Below are positions 1 to 12,465 of a DNA stretch of 64,000 nucleotides, one piece after another. Numbering within the stretch: the first letter of the stretch is position 1; the number at the start of each line of letters is the position of its first letter. Origin of the DNA: Kordiimonas sp. SCSIO 12610 (GTDB lineage Bacteria; Pseudomonadota; Alphaproteobacteria; Sphingomonadales; Kordiimonadaceae); the NCBI RefSeq assembly GCF_024398015.1, contig NZ_CP073747.1, positions 1 to 64,000 on the forward strand, written 5' to 3'. Both the position numbers and the translations under genes were made by a program. The notes under the pieces were generated by a model that searched no databases, was not told where the DNA came from, and saw only the letters and a list, made by a program, of their open reading frames with translations.

Positions 1-33
1 ATGTTTATTCGGCACAAGCAACAAGGGGAAGCA

Positions 34-1455
34 ATGCCATCGGATAATGCAGCAGTGATGAATTCTTCTGAACAGTGGGATCGGGTATGTACAAAGTTTT
101 TACGCGAATTTGGGCAACAGGCGTACACTAACTGGTTAGAACAGGTCGGCTTTAATGGTATCAATAATGATACTGTATCGCTTGTCGCACCAACACGGTT
201 TGTACGTGATTGGATCAAGAGCCATTATGCGCCCAGACTGAAAGACTATTTCAACGCTGACAACCCCAACATCCAGAATGTTGCAATCTATCTTCCTGAC
301 GGTGCCAACAGTGCAATTCAAGCGCAACAGCCTCAGGAAACAGTGATGACACCTGCAATCACTGTAGAGAAAAAATCTGAGACGAGCTTTGAAGGTTCCC
401 CACTAGACGAACGCTATACATTCGAAAGCTTTGTTGTCGGCAAATCTAACGAACTTGCCTACGCTGCCGCTAAGCGCATTACTGAAGCCGAAGAAGTGGC
501 TTTTAACCCCCTTTTTCTCCATGGGGGTGTGGGGCTTGGTAAAACCCATCTCATGCATGCCATTGCATGGGAAGTCATCAAAAACCAACCCAGTAAAAAA
601 GTCGTCTATGTATCCGCCGAAAAATTCATGTTTGAATTTATTGCTGCGCTTCGTTTCAAAGACACGCATGCTTTCAAACAAAAGTTCAGGAACGTGGATT
701 TGTTGATGATAGATGATGTGCAATTCATCGCCAACAAAGACAGCACACAGGAAGAATTTTTCCATACATTCAACACGCTGATTGATAACAGGTGTCAGGT
801 GATCATTACTGCTGATCGGTCCCCAACAGACCTAGAGGGCATTCAAGACCGAATTATATCACGGCTTGGATGGGGATTAGTCGCAGACATTCATCCTACA
901 GATTATGAATTACGATTGGGTATTCTGCAGTCAAAAGCGGATGCTGCTTCGCGCAAAAAATCAATCGCCAACCCAAATGGCACATCTGAAAAGTTGGTGA
1001 TCCCAATCGAAGTGCTTGAATTTTTAGCGGGCAAAATCACGTCCAATGTTAGAGAGCTAGAAGGCGCTTTAAACCGGGTTATTGCCTATGCCACACTGGT
1101 AGGCCGCCATATTACTATGGATATGACCCGCGAGGTCTTGCAAGACCTGATCAGGGCCAACAACCGACAGGTGACAATTGACGAGATTCAGCGAAAGGTG
1201 GCTGAATATTACAATATCAGACTCGCCGAAATGCTATCAGACCGAAGAGCCCGCAATATTGTCCGCCCGCGGCAGATTGCTATGTATCTCTCAAAAGAAA
1301 TGACCAAAAACTCTTTGCCCGAAATTGGAAGGCGGTTTGGCGGTCGGGATCATACCACTGTTATGCACGGTATTCGCAAGGTCGAGGAATTAATGCTCGA
1401 TGACCACCAAATCGAAGAGGATGTCATGCGGTTGAAACGGCTTTTTGAAGCATAA
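34..1455 (+). CDS. dnaA: Chromosomal replication initiator DnaA
   Basis: Initiator ATPase that binds DnaA boxes and melts the origin. The reading frame is open from base 1 (an ATG there), but the ATG at 34 has a good AGGGGA ribosome site six bases upstream and gives a normal 473-residue protein, so I start there; the frame could also extend left of the window. Counting from base 1, Walker A GGVGLGKT is near residues 175-182, Walker B LLMIDD near 234-239, and the C-terminal DNA-binding signature GGRDHTTVMH near 447-456. The sensor region ISRLGWGLVADIHPTDYELR is of the alphaproteobacterial type. dnaN follows 247 bp downstream. Identity is certain; only the start is open. Confidence 0.97.
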   Translation: MPSDNAAVMNSSEQWDRVCTKFLREFGQQAYTNWLEQVGFNGINNDTVSLVAPTRFVRDWIKSHYAPRLKDYFNADNPNIQNVAIYLPDGANSAIQAQQPQETVMTPAITVEKKSETSFEGSPLDERYTFESFVVGKSNELAYAAAKRITEAEEVAFNPLFLHGGVGLGKTHLMHAIAWEVIKNQPSKKVVYVSAEKFMFEFIAALRFKDTHAFKQKFRNVDLLMIDDVQFIANKDSTQEEFFHTFNTLIDNRCQVIITADRSPTDLEGIQDRIISRLGWGLVADIHPTDYELRLGILQSKADAASRKKSIANPNGTSEKLVIPIEVLEFLAGKITSNVRELEGALNRVIAYATLVGRHITMDMTREVLQDLIRANNRQVTIDEIQRKVAEYYNIRLAEMLSDRRARNIVRPRQIAMYLSKEMTKNSLPEIGRRFGGRDHTTVMHGIRKVEELMLDDHQIEEDVMRLKRLFEA

Positions 1456-1702
1456 AATCTGGAAATTTTTAGGCTGATAAACCGTTTCCTGCGACTCGGG
1501 CGCAAATCATCATAATTATTTGACAAAAAAACTATAAAACCGCTCTTTTTCATTTGGTTTCATGGGTAAATTCGCTATTGTGTTTCCAAGACTATTTTGG
1601 TGTTCCTGAATGTCATTCTCCTTGATTTTTATGAACGACTTCAAACATCAAAATACCTAAAAATATTGATGCGAAAAGCCTGACAAGAAGAAGAAAAACC
1701 AC
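1456..1702 (+). other. dnaA-dnaN spacer, candidate dnaN promoter
   Basis: A/T-rich 247-bp gap between dnaA and dnaN. A weak sigma-70-like pair is visible: TTGGTT at 1554-1559 and TATTGT at 1576-1581, spacing 16. A TTGACA at 1520-1525 has no matching -10 at the right distance. One GANTC site (GACTC, 1493-1497) is present. I see no consensus DnaA box (TTATCCACA), so there is no support for an origin here. No open frame of note. Confidence 0.3.
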
Positions 1703-2818
1703 ATGCAAGTTACTATCGAACGCAATGCTCTTTTGAAAACTCTTGGTCATGTCCAATCGGTTGTTGAGCGACGGAACACCATTCCGATCCTATCGAATGT
1801 AATGATAGAAGCAGAAGGCGACAGTGTTGCCCTAACAGCAACAGACCTGGACATATCAGTTGTTGAAAACACGGCTGCCAGCGTTTCTGTTCCGGGTTCA
1901 ACAACAGTATCTGCACACACGCTTTTCGATATTGCCAGAAAATTACCTGATGGTTCAGAGGTCAACCTGAAACTTGAAGACGGTGACCGCCTTGTTGTCA
2001 CTGCTGGCCGCTCACGCTTCACCTTAGCATGCCTAGACAAAGAAGATTTCCCAATCATGAGCGAAGGTGATCTTCCGCATCGGTTTGCGCTTGCCAGTGA
2101 GGAATTGAAACGCCTTATTGATAAGGCACGTTTTGCAATTTCTACAGAAGAAACCCGTTACTATCTAAACGGCATTTATCTGCATGTCGCTGATCAAAAC
2201 GGCGCTTCATCACTTCGTGCTGTTGCCACTGATGGTCATAGGCTAGCCCAAGTTGAACAAGAGGTTCCAGACGGTGCGAGCGGGATGCCTGGTATCATTA
2301 TCCCACGCAAAACCGTTGGTGAAGTAAGGAAGCTTTTGGATGAGATTGAAGGCAACGTAAATATTGCACTCTCTGACACAAAAATCAGATTCAGCTTCGA
2401 AGGTGCAACGATCATTTCCAAACTGATTGATGGCACATTCCCGGATTACAGTCGCGTTATCCCACAAGGTAACGATAAAATGCTCGAAATGGATTGTCGG
2501 TTGTTCGCAGAGTCCGTTGACCGTGTGTCAACGATCAGTTCTGATAAAACACGCTCTGTAAAGTTATCGCTCGGCGCAGATATTTTGACCCTGTCAGTTA
2601 ACAGTCCTGATAGCGGTACTGCACGCGAAGAGCTAAGTGCAAGTTACGGCGCTGATGAATTCGATATTGGTTTCAATAGCCGTTATTTACTCGACATTCT
2701 TGCACAAATCGAGGGCGAAACAGTACAGGTATTGCTCGCAGATCCGTCAGCACCTACTGTTCTGAAGGACTTGATGGACGAAGCTGTTCTCTATGTCTTG
2801 ATGCCAATGCGTGTATAA
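1703..2818 (+). CDS. dnaN: DNA polymerase III beta subunit (sliding clamp)
   Basis: Ring-shaped clamp that tethers the replicative polymerase to DNA. The 371-residue length and the three repeated clamp folds match the family; the N-terminus MQVTIERNALLKTLGHVQSV and the C-terminus ending YVLMPMRV are typical. The start ATG at 1703 is the first in frame and follows a purine-rich AAGAAGAAG stretch. It lies in the standard dnaA-dnaN-recF-gyrB order, and recF begins 67 bp later, so transcription with recF is likely. Nothing odd. Confidence 0.97.
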   Translation: MQVTIERNALLKTLGHVQSVVERRNTIPILSNVMIEAEGDSVALTATDLDISVVENTAASVSVPGSTTVSAHTLFDIARKLPDGSEVNLKLEDGDRLVVTAGRSRFTLACLDKEDFPIMSEGDLPHRFALASEELKRLIDKARFAISTEETRYYLNGIYLHVADQNGASSLRAVATDGHRLAQVEQEVPDGASGMPGIIIPRKTVGEVRKLLDEIEGNVNIALSDTKIRFSFEGATIISKLIDGTFPDYSRVIPQGNDKMLEMDCRLFAESVDRVSTISSDKTRSVKLSLGADILTLSVNSPDSGTAREELSASYGADEFDIGFNSRYLLDILAQIEGETVQVLLADPSAPTVLKDLMDEAVLYVLMPMRV

Positions 2819-2885
2819 AGTTGGCTTACTTTGCCATCGAGTAGATTAGAAATATTTTTTCTCTGTTCTGAAAGTAACCTACCGA

Positions 2886-6576
<3,691 letters not shown>

Positions 6577-6606
6577 TCATGGATTGAATGCTATAGAAAA
6601 CCTCAT

Positions 6607-6640
6607 AAAAAAGGCCCTGAATTGGGCCTTTTTTATTTTT
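6607..6640. terminator. Bidirectional Rho-independent terminator between gyrB and the monooxygenase gene
   Basis: An 11-bp perfect stem (6607-6617 with 6624-6634) has six A-T pairs at its base, a GGCCC core and a 6-nt loop. It is flanked by T-rich sequence on the right and by the A-run on the left, so it can act on both strands. It sits between the convergent gyrB and minus-strand monooxygenase genes and overlaps the latter's TAA stop. Confidence 0.85.
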
Positions 6641-6941
6641 GAACATAATGGGTTGCAACGTCATCCCACTTACTTAAAACCTGTTGCACTGCATCCGGCA
6701 CGTAGCATTTGGTGTAATCTTCACCGAGAAACTCGATGATATTCGAGGTATCATCAAAAGTCATAATGGTCATAAATTCTATGTCACCATTCTCTAATTC
6801 ACGGCGCATAAGCTCAATACCCTGATATCCAGGAATATTTTTTGCCGCTATTTCAGGAAACACTGTCCCTAACGCCAGCTCTTCATATTTTGAGGCATTT
6901 TCGGCTGTTGCCCACCCATGCCAAATACGTTTAACTGCCAT
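6633..6941 (-). CDS. Antibiotic biosynthesis monooxygenase (ABM) family protein
   Basis: Small protein of 102 residues with the dimeric ferredoxin-like ABM fold: an N-terminal strand VKRIWHGWA, a helix around ASKYEELALGTVFPEIA, the strand region IPGYQGIELMRRE and FMTIMTFDD. Relatives include YgiN-like quinol monooxygenases and stress proteins, so the substrate cannot be named. The frame is open from a TTG at 6953, but ATG 6941 is preceded by GGATGG and is preferred. It begins 14 bp after the hslO stop and is probably the last gene of argD-argF-hslO-ABM. Confidence 0.75.
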   Translation of the reverse strand: MAVKRIWHGWATAENASKYEELALGTVFPEIAAKNIPGYQGIELMRRELENGDIEFMTIMTFDDTSNIIEFLGEDYTKCYVPDAVQQVLSKWDDVATHYVQK

Positions 6942-6955
6942 TAAACCATCCAATT

Positions 6956-7915
6956 CTACTGACTATTTTTCAATTCCGCAGGATCAAAGCTATAGGCCTT
7001 ACTACAGAACTGACAATCAACCGTGATTGCACCATCCACAATCATATGCTCAATATCGCTATCACCAAATTGGCTTAAAACACCAAACAGTTTTTCCCGC
7101 GAACATCGACAGCTTGCATCCAGATGCATTGCATCAAACACCCGCACACCATCTTCGTTAAACAAACGATATAGGATCTGATCCAGATCAAGTTGTGCAT
7201 CCAGAAGTTCTTCGCTTTTTACACTGTGCATCAACACAGACGCGCGGTTCCACTGTTCTTCAGTTTCACGGTCTAGCAGGCGTTCCTGACCTTCTTCACC
7301 GCGTGATAAGTGCTGAACCATCAAGCCACCAGCACGCCAATTCCCCGTAACAGGGTCACGGTCACACACCATACTCATTTCAGTGGGTGTTTGCTCTGAA
7401 TTCATAAAATAGGAACGCGCAACATCGCTTAAGCTTTCGCCCGTGATTTCCACAATTCCCTGATAGCGCTCCATGTCAGCACCTTGATCAATTGTAAGTG
7501 CTAAATACCCGCTTTTCGATCCAATAAGCCCGTGGAAACTTGGGTTTTTACCGTAAGTCGCATATTTAACTTCATCGATTTGCGCATATCCGCGTAAGTG
7601 ACCAATGCCATCATCCTTAATCTCATAGTCCGCAACAACCATCGGAACAGGTCCCCCGGTTTTCGCTTGTATGGTGACGATACCATTATATTTCATTATA
7701 GAGCCAAGAAGCGCCGTCAGGGTTAAGAACTCACCGAGGATACGCGCAACCGGGTCAGGATAGTCATGAGCAGACAAAATTTGATCAACAACGGTACCAA
7801 GCCTAACTGCACGGCCACGAACATCCATCCCTTCGATTTGAAAGGGCCTTACTTCATTATCGCGGCTATCTACAGGGTCAGTAATTATGATAGGGCTATC
7901 TGTCATAACATTCAT
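6956..7915 (-). CDS. hslO: Redox-regulated chaperone Hsp33
   Basis: Cytosolic holdase activated by oxidative unfolding through a zinc-binding switch. In this 319-residue protein the four zinc cysteines are present as C269-R-C271 and C301-Q-F-C304 near the C-terminus, matching the CxC...CxxC pattern. The N-terminal chaperone domain carries the family segments around LGEFLTLTALLGSIMKYNG. A second ATG at codon 4 is an alternative start. It lies 29 bp after argF, a common alphaproteobacterial arrangement with argD and argF. Confidence 0.95.
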   Translation of the reverse strand: MNVMTDSPIIITDPVDSRDNEVRPFQIEGMDVRGRAVRLGTVVDQILSAHDYPDPVARILGEFLTLTALLGSIMKYNGIVTIQAKTGGPVPMVVADYEIKDDGIGHLRGYAQIDEVKYATYGKNPSFHGLIGSKSGYLALTIDQGADMERYQGIVEITGESLSDVARSYFMNSEQTPTEMSMVCDRDPVTGNWRAGGLMVQHLSRGEEGQERLLDRETEEQWNRASVLMHSVKSEELLDAQLDLDQILYRLFNEDGVRVFDAMHLDASCRCSREKLFGVLSQFGDSDIEHMIVDGAITVDCQFCSKAYSFDPAELKNSQ

Positions 7916-7944
7916 TCACTTTGTTCATATTTAAGCGGGTGCTT

Positions 7945-8889
7945 TTATATCACCCCAAGGCACCAAGCAAGGATTGCTTTTTGCGCATGTAATCTGTTTT
8001 CGGCTTCATCCCAAACAACAGATTGCGGACCGTCAATTACGCTATTGGTTACTTCTTCGCCGCGGTGCGCCGGCAGACAATGCAAAAAGATTGCATCATT
8101 GTGTGCCTTTGCCATCAAACTGTCATTCACTTGAAAGGGTTCTAACGCTTTTAATTTGGCACCCGTTCGGTCATCGCCCATAGATATCCAGGTATCAGTA
8201 AAGACCGCATTGGCACCACCAACGGCGTCGGATGCGTTATCAACAACCCTAACGTCACCACCCGCAGCCTTAGCCCAGTTTAACACATCTGTCTCAGGCA
8301 TCAAATTATCAGGGCATCCAAGTGTCAATGAGAAGTCAAACTGTACAGCAGCTTCAATAAGGGAAGTAGCAACGTTATTCCCGTCACCAACCCAGGCGAT
8401 TTTCTTACCCTGAACAGGGCCCAAATGCTCTTCTAACGTCAAAACATCAGCCATAAGCTGACAGGGGTGCGAACGATCAGTAAGTGCATTAATAACAGGA
8501 ACTTCGCCCTCTTCTGCAAGTTCCTCCACCGCAGCATGCGTGTTCGCCCGCAGCATAATAGCGTCCACATAGCGGCTCATAACACGCGCGGTATCCGCAA
8601 TGGTTTCACCGCGGCCCAGTTGCATGCTGGAACCTTGAAGGATGATTGATGATCCCCCTAATTGCTGCATCGCCATTTCAAAACTGATACGAGTACGTGT
8701 AGAAGATTTCTCAAACACCATTGCCAGTGTTTTACCGCTAAGCGGTGCACCTTCATCAACCGCACCCTTAGACATTCCTTCTCGTCGGTTTTTCCATAGT
8801 TTTGCCGTATCGAGAATATGCCTAAGTGTTTCCTTTGGAACATCCTTTAGGTCAAGGAAATGCTGGTAATGCGAAGCTGCAACGCCCAT
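7945..8889 (-). CDS. argF: Ornithine carbamoyltransferase
   Basis: Makes citrulline from ornithine and carbamoyl phosphate in arginine synthesis. The 314-residue protein has the carbamoyl-phosphate motif STRTR at residues 63-67, HPCQ at 141-144 and the ornithine-site motif HCLP at 270-273. The start ATG 8889 follows an AAAGAAAG stretch. It is downstream of argD (gap 41 bp) and upstream of hslO, on the same strand, so it is probably co-transcribed with both. All catalytic motifs are intact. Confidence 0.96.
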   Translation of the reverse strand: MGVAASHYQHFLDLKDVPKETLRHILDTAKLWKNRREGMSKGAVDEGAPLSGKTLAMVFEKSSTRTRISFEMAMQQLGGSSIILQGSSMQLGRGETIADTARVMSRYVDAIMLRANTHAAVEELAEEGEVPVINALTDRSHPCQLMADVLTLEEHLGPVQGKKIAWVGDGNNVATSLIEAAVQFDFSLTLGCPDNLMPETDVLNWAKAAGGDVRVVDNASDAVGGANAVFTDTWISMGDDRTGAKLKALEPFQVNDSLMAKAHNDAIFLHCLPAHRGEEVTNSVIDGPQSVVWDEAENRLHAQKAILAWCLGVI

Positions 8890-8930
8890 TTACAAATAAC
8901 TTTCTTTATCAATAGCCGGGTGTATAAGCT

Positions 8931-10124
8931 TTATACACCAGGTACTCCATTTTTAGCCCAGTCCGTGAAGGCTTCATCAAAAATTGATACGGCCTCATCA
9001 ATATGACTTTCATCTAGAATAAGTGGCGGCAACATACGAATCACACTATCGCCAGCAGGGGCCGGGCAGAAACCACGAGAGATCAAATCAGTAACAGCAG
9101 GGCGTGTCGGTACATCAGGCAATCGGATACCTGCCATAAGGCCACTACCACGAACTTCACTGACGAAATTGCTATGGCGCTGCTGAAGTCCCTGAAGGCG
9201 TGCAAACAGCATTTCACCCATCTTAACAACATGCTCGAAAAATTCTGGCTTTAGCATTTCATCAAGAACAGCATTACCAACGGCCATGGCAAGCGGGTTA
9301 CCACCATATGTAGTACCGTGCGTACCAACCACCATACCTGACGCAGCCTCTTCTGTCGCAAGGCAAGCACCCATTGGGAAACCGCCCCCAATGCCCTTGG
9401 CAGCTGTCACGATATCAGCATTAATTCCGGCCCACTCATGCGCCCACAATTTACCCGTACGGCCCATACCACATTGGATTTCATCAAAAACAAGAAGCAA
9501 GTTATTTTCATCGGCTATTTCGCGTAGACCACGGAGTGTCTCCAAGGGCAGCGGGCGAATACCACCTTCACCCTGAACCGGTTCCACCATGATACCGCCC
9601 GTTTCAGGGGTAATCGCTGCTTTAACGGCTTCCAAATCACCAAAAGGCACAACATCAAACCCATCAGGAACAGGTTCAAACCCTGCAATCATTTTTTCTT
9701 GCCCAGCGGCAGCAATGCCCGCGAGCGTGCGGCCATGGAACGCAGATGCCATAGTGATCATCCGGTAACGACCCTTATTGCCTTTATCATGATGATATTT
9801 GCGCACCATCTTGATCGCGCATTCAATCGATTCAGCACCTGAGTTTGTGAAAAAGACTGTATCTGCAAAACTGGCGTCAATCAGCCTTTGGGCCAGGCGC
9901 TCACCTTCAGGGATTTGATAGATATTTGACGTATGCCACAACTTATCAGCTTGATCTTTTAGAGCATTAACAAGTGTCGGGTGGCAATGGCCCAAGCACA
10001 TCACACCGATACCCGAATAGAAATCAAGATACTTCTTACCATTTGTATCATACATATACATGCCTTCGGCACGTTCAAAAGCGACTGGCATTCTTGCATA
10101 TGTTGGCAAAAGAGGTGTGATCAT
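8931..10124 (-). CDS. argD: Acetylornithine / N-succinyldiaminopimelate aminotransferase
   Basis: PLP-dependent class III aminotransferase of arginine synthesis; members often also serve the succinyl-diaminopimelate step of lysine synthesis. 397 residues. The PLP lysine is K243 in TAAKGIGGGFP; the cofactor-phosphate region is TNSGAESIECA near 93-103 and the DEIQCGMGRTGK stretch is at 214-225. A good ribosome site (CAGGAG) precedes ATG 10124. It heads the argD-argF-hslO group. The 216 bp upstream holds a modest GC hairpin (about 10213-10236) but no gene. Confidence 0.95.
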   Translation of the reverse strand: MITPLLPTYARMPVAFERAEGMYMYDTNGKKYLDFYSGIGVMCLGHCHPTLVNALKDQADKLWHTSNIYQIPEGERLAQRLIDASFADTVFFTNSGAESIECAIKMVRKYHHDKGNKGRYRMITMASAFHGRTLAGIAAAGQEKMIAGFEPVPDGFDVVPFGDLEAVKAAITPETGGIMVEPVQGEGGIRPLPLETLRGLREIADENNLLLVFDEIQCGMGRTGKLWAHEWAGINADIVTAAKGIGGGFPMGACLATEEAASGMVVGTHGTTYGGNPLAMAVGNAVLDEMLKPEFFEHVVKMGEMLFARLQGLQQRHSNFVSEVRGSGLMAGIRLPDVPTRPAVTDLISRGFCPAPAGDSVIRMLPPLILDESHIDEAVSIFDEAFTDWAKNGVPGV

Positions 10125-10340
10125 AAGAGCGCTCCTGTTTCCGAATATTCTTACACTTCCAAAGAGTTGTTCCGGGAAGTATTCCTATTGTTTTATAGTG
10201 TTAAACGTAATGAGCCGGCACGTCCACGCACCGGCTGATTTTGAAGGCATCCTGCGCCTATGGACCAGAGAAGTCAATCGCTGTTGCGGAATATTTTTTA
10301 AGGGTTTCGCAAACAGAAAATATTGGTTCAAAAATGCTGT

Positions 10341-11189
10341 TTAAGGCTTCAATCGATAACCCGTTTTGAACACCCGGTATACAGTAAATGCAAGGAGTAT
10401 ATTGATAGCGAGCGTATATATAACACCGATCATCAAGTCACTATCCGCTCTATCGATAAAACCATAGCGAAAACCATCGATCATATAGAAAAATGGATTT
10501 GCTTTTGAAAACATCTGCCACGCTGGGTCCAGGCGCTCGATCGAATAAAATGTACCTGAAAGTAAGCTAAGGGGTGCCACAACAAAATTTGTAACGGCTG
10601 CGGAATGATCAAATTTATCTGCCCAGACACCAGTTAAAATTCCGAGAAGCGCCAGCATTGCGCTTGCAGAAAGTGCAAAATAAATCACTGCCCAAAGGTG
10701 GCTAACAGTTAGGGAAACACCCGGCATAATAACAAAGGCCGTACAAACAAAAATACCCACAAACAGGCCGCGTGTCATGCCGCCGGCTAAGAAACCCAAC
10801 GTCAATTCCGTTGCGGATAAAGGGGGCATTAATGTGTCAACAATATTGCCCTGCACTTTGGCTATCAAAATAGATGAAGAGGTATTTGCAAACGCATTCT
10901 GTAACATCGCCATCACGATCAAACCGGGTGCCAGAAAGTTGGCAAAAGGCATTCCAGCAACTTCGCGGCCGCGACCACCAAGCGCAAGTGAGAAAATAAT
11001 CATAAAAAGTATTGTCGTCACAGCTGGTGCTGCGAGCGTCTGTGACCACACTTTCAAAAACCTGCGCGACTCGCGAACATAGAGAGTTTTCAAACCCAAC
11101 CAGTTAACAGCACCAATTGTTCGGGTGCCGTATGCACTATATTCATTTTTTACCGATGCAGTATTTATCGCTGAATTTGGCTCTGACAC
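10341..11189 (-). CDS. ABC-2 type transporter permease
   Basis: Integral membrane subunit of 282 residues with about six hydrophobic segments, resembling the YadH/NodJ group of export permeases. Visible landmarks are the cytoplasmic N-terminus ending RESRRFLKVWSQT, the first membrane span around AAPAVTTILFMIIFSLALGG, the FANFLAPGLIVMAMLQNAFA stretch and the late NFVVAPLSLLSGTFYS stretch typical of ABC-2 permeases. No ATPase gene is adjacent in this window, so its partner and cargo are unknown. It is divergent from gcrA. Confidence 0.82.
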   Translation of the reverse strand: MSEPNSAINTASVKNEYSAYGTRTIGAVNWLGLKTLYVRESRRFLKVWSQTLAAPAVTTILFMIIFSLALGGRGREVAGMPFANFLAPGLIVMAMLQNAFANTSSSILIAKVQGNIVDTLMPPLSATELTLGFLAGGMTRGLFVGIFVCTAFVIMPGVSLTVSHLWAVIYFALSASAMLALLGILTGVWADKFDHSAAVTNFVVAPLSLLSGTFYSIERLDPAWQMFSKANPFFYMIDGFRYGFIDRADSDLMIGVIYTLAINILLAFTVYRVFKTGYRLKP

Positions 11190-11244
11190 TGGTGTTTACT
11201 CCATAATTGCGATGAAAAAATCAATATCCCACCCGTAATAGGTA

Positions 11245-11274
11245 TTGGCAAAACAGCCTTTTAACAGATATAAG
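11245..11274 (+). promoter_or_regulatory. Candidate sigma-70 promoter of gcrA
   Basis: TTGGCA (11245-11250) and TATAAG (11269-11274) are separated by 18 bp and lie about 100 bp upstream of the gcrA ATG, in the gap shared with the divergent permease gene. Both hexamers match consensus at five of six positions. Its predicted start would place the GANTC cluster in the early transcribed region. Confidence 0.55.
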
Positions 11275-11297
11275 CTACAGGCAAAAGCCCTGTGTAA

Positions 11298-11329
11298 GAC
11301 TCGTACCTGACGAATCGTTCATGTGAATC
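11298..11329. promoter_or_regulatory. Cluster of three GANTC (CcrM-type methylation) sites upstream of gcrA
   Basis: GACTC at 11298-11302, GAATC at 11312-11316 and GAATC at 11325-11329 are spaced 14 and 13 bp apart and end 44 bp before the gcrA start. GANTC is the CcrM methyltransferase target, and GcrA is known to act at promoters carrying such sites. The motif is expected about once per 256 bp by chance, so three in 32 bp is notable. Confidence 0.6.
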
Positions 11330-11373
11330 GACCTTACTTTTAATCGGCACTTGAAAAGATAAAAGGAATAATA

Positions 11374-11793
11374 ATGGCCTGGACGGATGACCGTATCGAA
11401 ATTTTGCGTAAATTATGGGATGATGGCCTAAGCGCAAGCCAAATTGCAAAAGAACTTGGTGAAGGCGTCACAAGAAACGCGGTCATTGGTAAAGCACACA
11501 GATTAGGACTAAAGTCCAGACCGTCGCCTGTAAAAACTGACAAGACGGCAAAGAAAGCTCCTGCCAAAAAAGCGGTCAAAAAAGAAACGAAGAAATTCGT
11601 GACCCTATTAGATTTAACGGATCGGATGTGCAAATGGCCCATTGGGCACCCGGGTGATGCCGATTTTCATTTCTGCGGTAAGCCATCTGAGCCGGGCATG
11701 CCATATTGTGCGGCGCACTGTGCGGAAGCCTATCAGGCACAACCACCACGCCGAGATCGCAGGCAACAAGCACCCAAACCGCCTATTATGTAA
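11374..11793 (+). CDS. gcrA: GcrA cell cycle regulator
   Basis: Alphaproteobacterial sigma-70 cofactor that activates promoters bearing methylated GANTC sites. The 139-residue protein opens with the highly conserved MAWTDDRIEILRKLWDDG helix and the SASQIAKELG...TRNAVIGKAHRLGL DNA-binding region, followed by a lysine/alanine-rich linker (about residues 50-72) and the C-terminal C/H-containing sigma-binding part (CKWPIG, FCG, YCAAHC). The ribosome site AAAGGAA precedes the ATG. It is shorter than the Caulobacter protein (about 173 residues), mainly in the linker. A strong hairpin follows. Confidence 0.95.
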   Translation: MAWTDDRIEILRKLWDDGLSASQIAKELGEGVTRNAVIGKAHRLGLKSRPSPVKTDKTAKKAPAKKAVKKETKKFVTLLDLTDRMCKWPIGHPGDADFHFCGKPSEPGMPYCAAHCAEAYQAQPPRRDRRQQAPKPPIM

Positions 11794-11817
11794 GCGCTCA
11801 GTTTTAAAGTATGTTTA

Positions 11818-11857
11818 CAGAGAAGCTGCCCCTCAAATAGAGGAGGCGGCTTCTCTG
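11818..11857 (+). terminator. Strong hairpin after gcrA
   Basis: A 13-bp stem (11818-11830 with 11845-11857, one G-T wobble) is continued inward by four more pairs across a single bulged A, closing on the 5-nt loop AAATA. It starts 24 bp after the gcrA stop. Only a short U-poor TATTTAG follows, so it may need a factor or act mainly as a 3'-end stabiliser. Confidence 0.6.
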
Positions 11858-11935
11858 TATTTAGGGGATTGCCAATTTACAGTTTGCCTGTAATCTCATG
11901 TTACTAGCTTAATCGGAATGGAAGCGAGGGAAGAC

Positions 11936-12409
11936 ATGAATTCACGCAAAGTAAAAATGGTAACTGCTGCATGTGCTCTAAGCATAGGCATTGCATTTAC
12001 AGGAAATGCAATCGCCGCAGATAAAAAAGAGCGCTCACCTGCATCACAGTATAGACACGACGTTATGGAGGTTGTGAAATATTCTGCAGCAAATATCGGT
12101 CAGATTTTAAGAAAGACAGCAACCCCTGAAGAGGGCGACCTTGCTGGTTACGCAGAAATTCTAGCAAACGCTGCTGCGCTCTCGAAAAGTGCTTTCAAGC
12201 CAGACACACGTGGCCAAGACGGTTTTACCGAAGCAAAGGACGACATTTGGGCGAACTGGGACGACTTCGCGGGCCGTATGGACAAATTTGCAAATGACAC
12301 GCGCGCTTTTGCGGATGCCGCCAAAAGCGGTGACCAAGCTAAGATTGGCGCTACAGTTGGTGAAGTTTTCAAGAATTGCAAAAGCTGCCACGATAAGTAC
12401 CAAGACTAA
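11936..12409 (+). CDS. Cytochrome c' (class II c-type cytochrome)
   Basis: Periplasmic four-helix-bundle haem protein; cytochromes c' bind NO and are linked to nitrosative stress. The protein ends with the class II haem site C148-K-S-C151-H152 nearly at the C-terminus, the hallmark of this family. A Sec signal peptide is visible (MNSRKVKMVTAACALSIGIA, cleavage likely after AIA). The frame is open from 11918, but ATG 11936 sits after GAGGGAAG and is the better start; 157 residues. It is convergent with a cytochrome b561 gene, a frequent neighbour and likely electron partner. Confidence 0.9.
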   Translation: MNSRKVKMVTAACALSIGIAFTGNAIAADKKERSPASQYRHDVMEVVKYSAANIGQILRKTATPEEGDLAGYAEILANAAALSKSAFKPDTRGQDGFTEAKDDIWANWDDFAGRMDKFANDTRAFADAAKSGDQAKIGATVGEVFKNCKSCHDKYQD

Positions 12410-12423
12410 TCATGTAATAAATT

Positions 12424-12464
12424 GGCTCGTCAAAATTATTCACGCTGGTTTTGGCGGGTCTTTT
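12424..12464 (+). terminator. Candidate terminator after the cytochrome c' gene
   Basis: A 12-bp stem containing three G-T wobbles (12424-12435 with 12449-12460) has a 13-nt loop and is followed by TTTTC. It lies in the short gap between the convergent cytochrome c' and cytochrome b561 genes. Confidence 0.5.
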
Positions 12465-12465
12465 C

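Noticed and set aside
403-765. Minus-strand frame opposite dnaA
   Set aside because: Antisense to the DnaA ATPase domain, composition follows the dnaA codon pattern, no recognisable protein.
1456-1702. Possible origin of replication between dnaA and dnaN
   Set aside because: No consensus DnaA boxes seen; alphaproteobacterial origins are often elsewhere, so there is no support.
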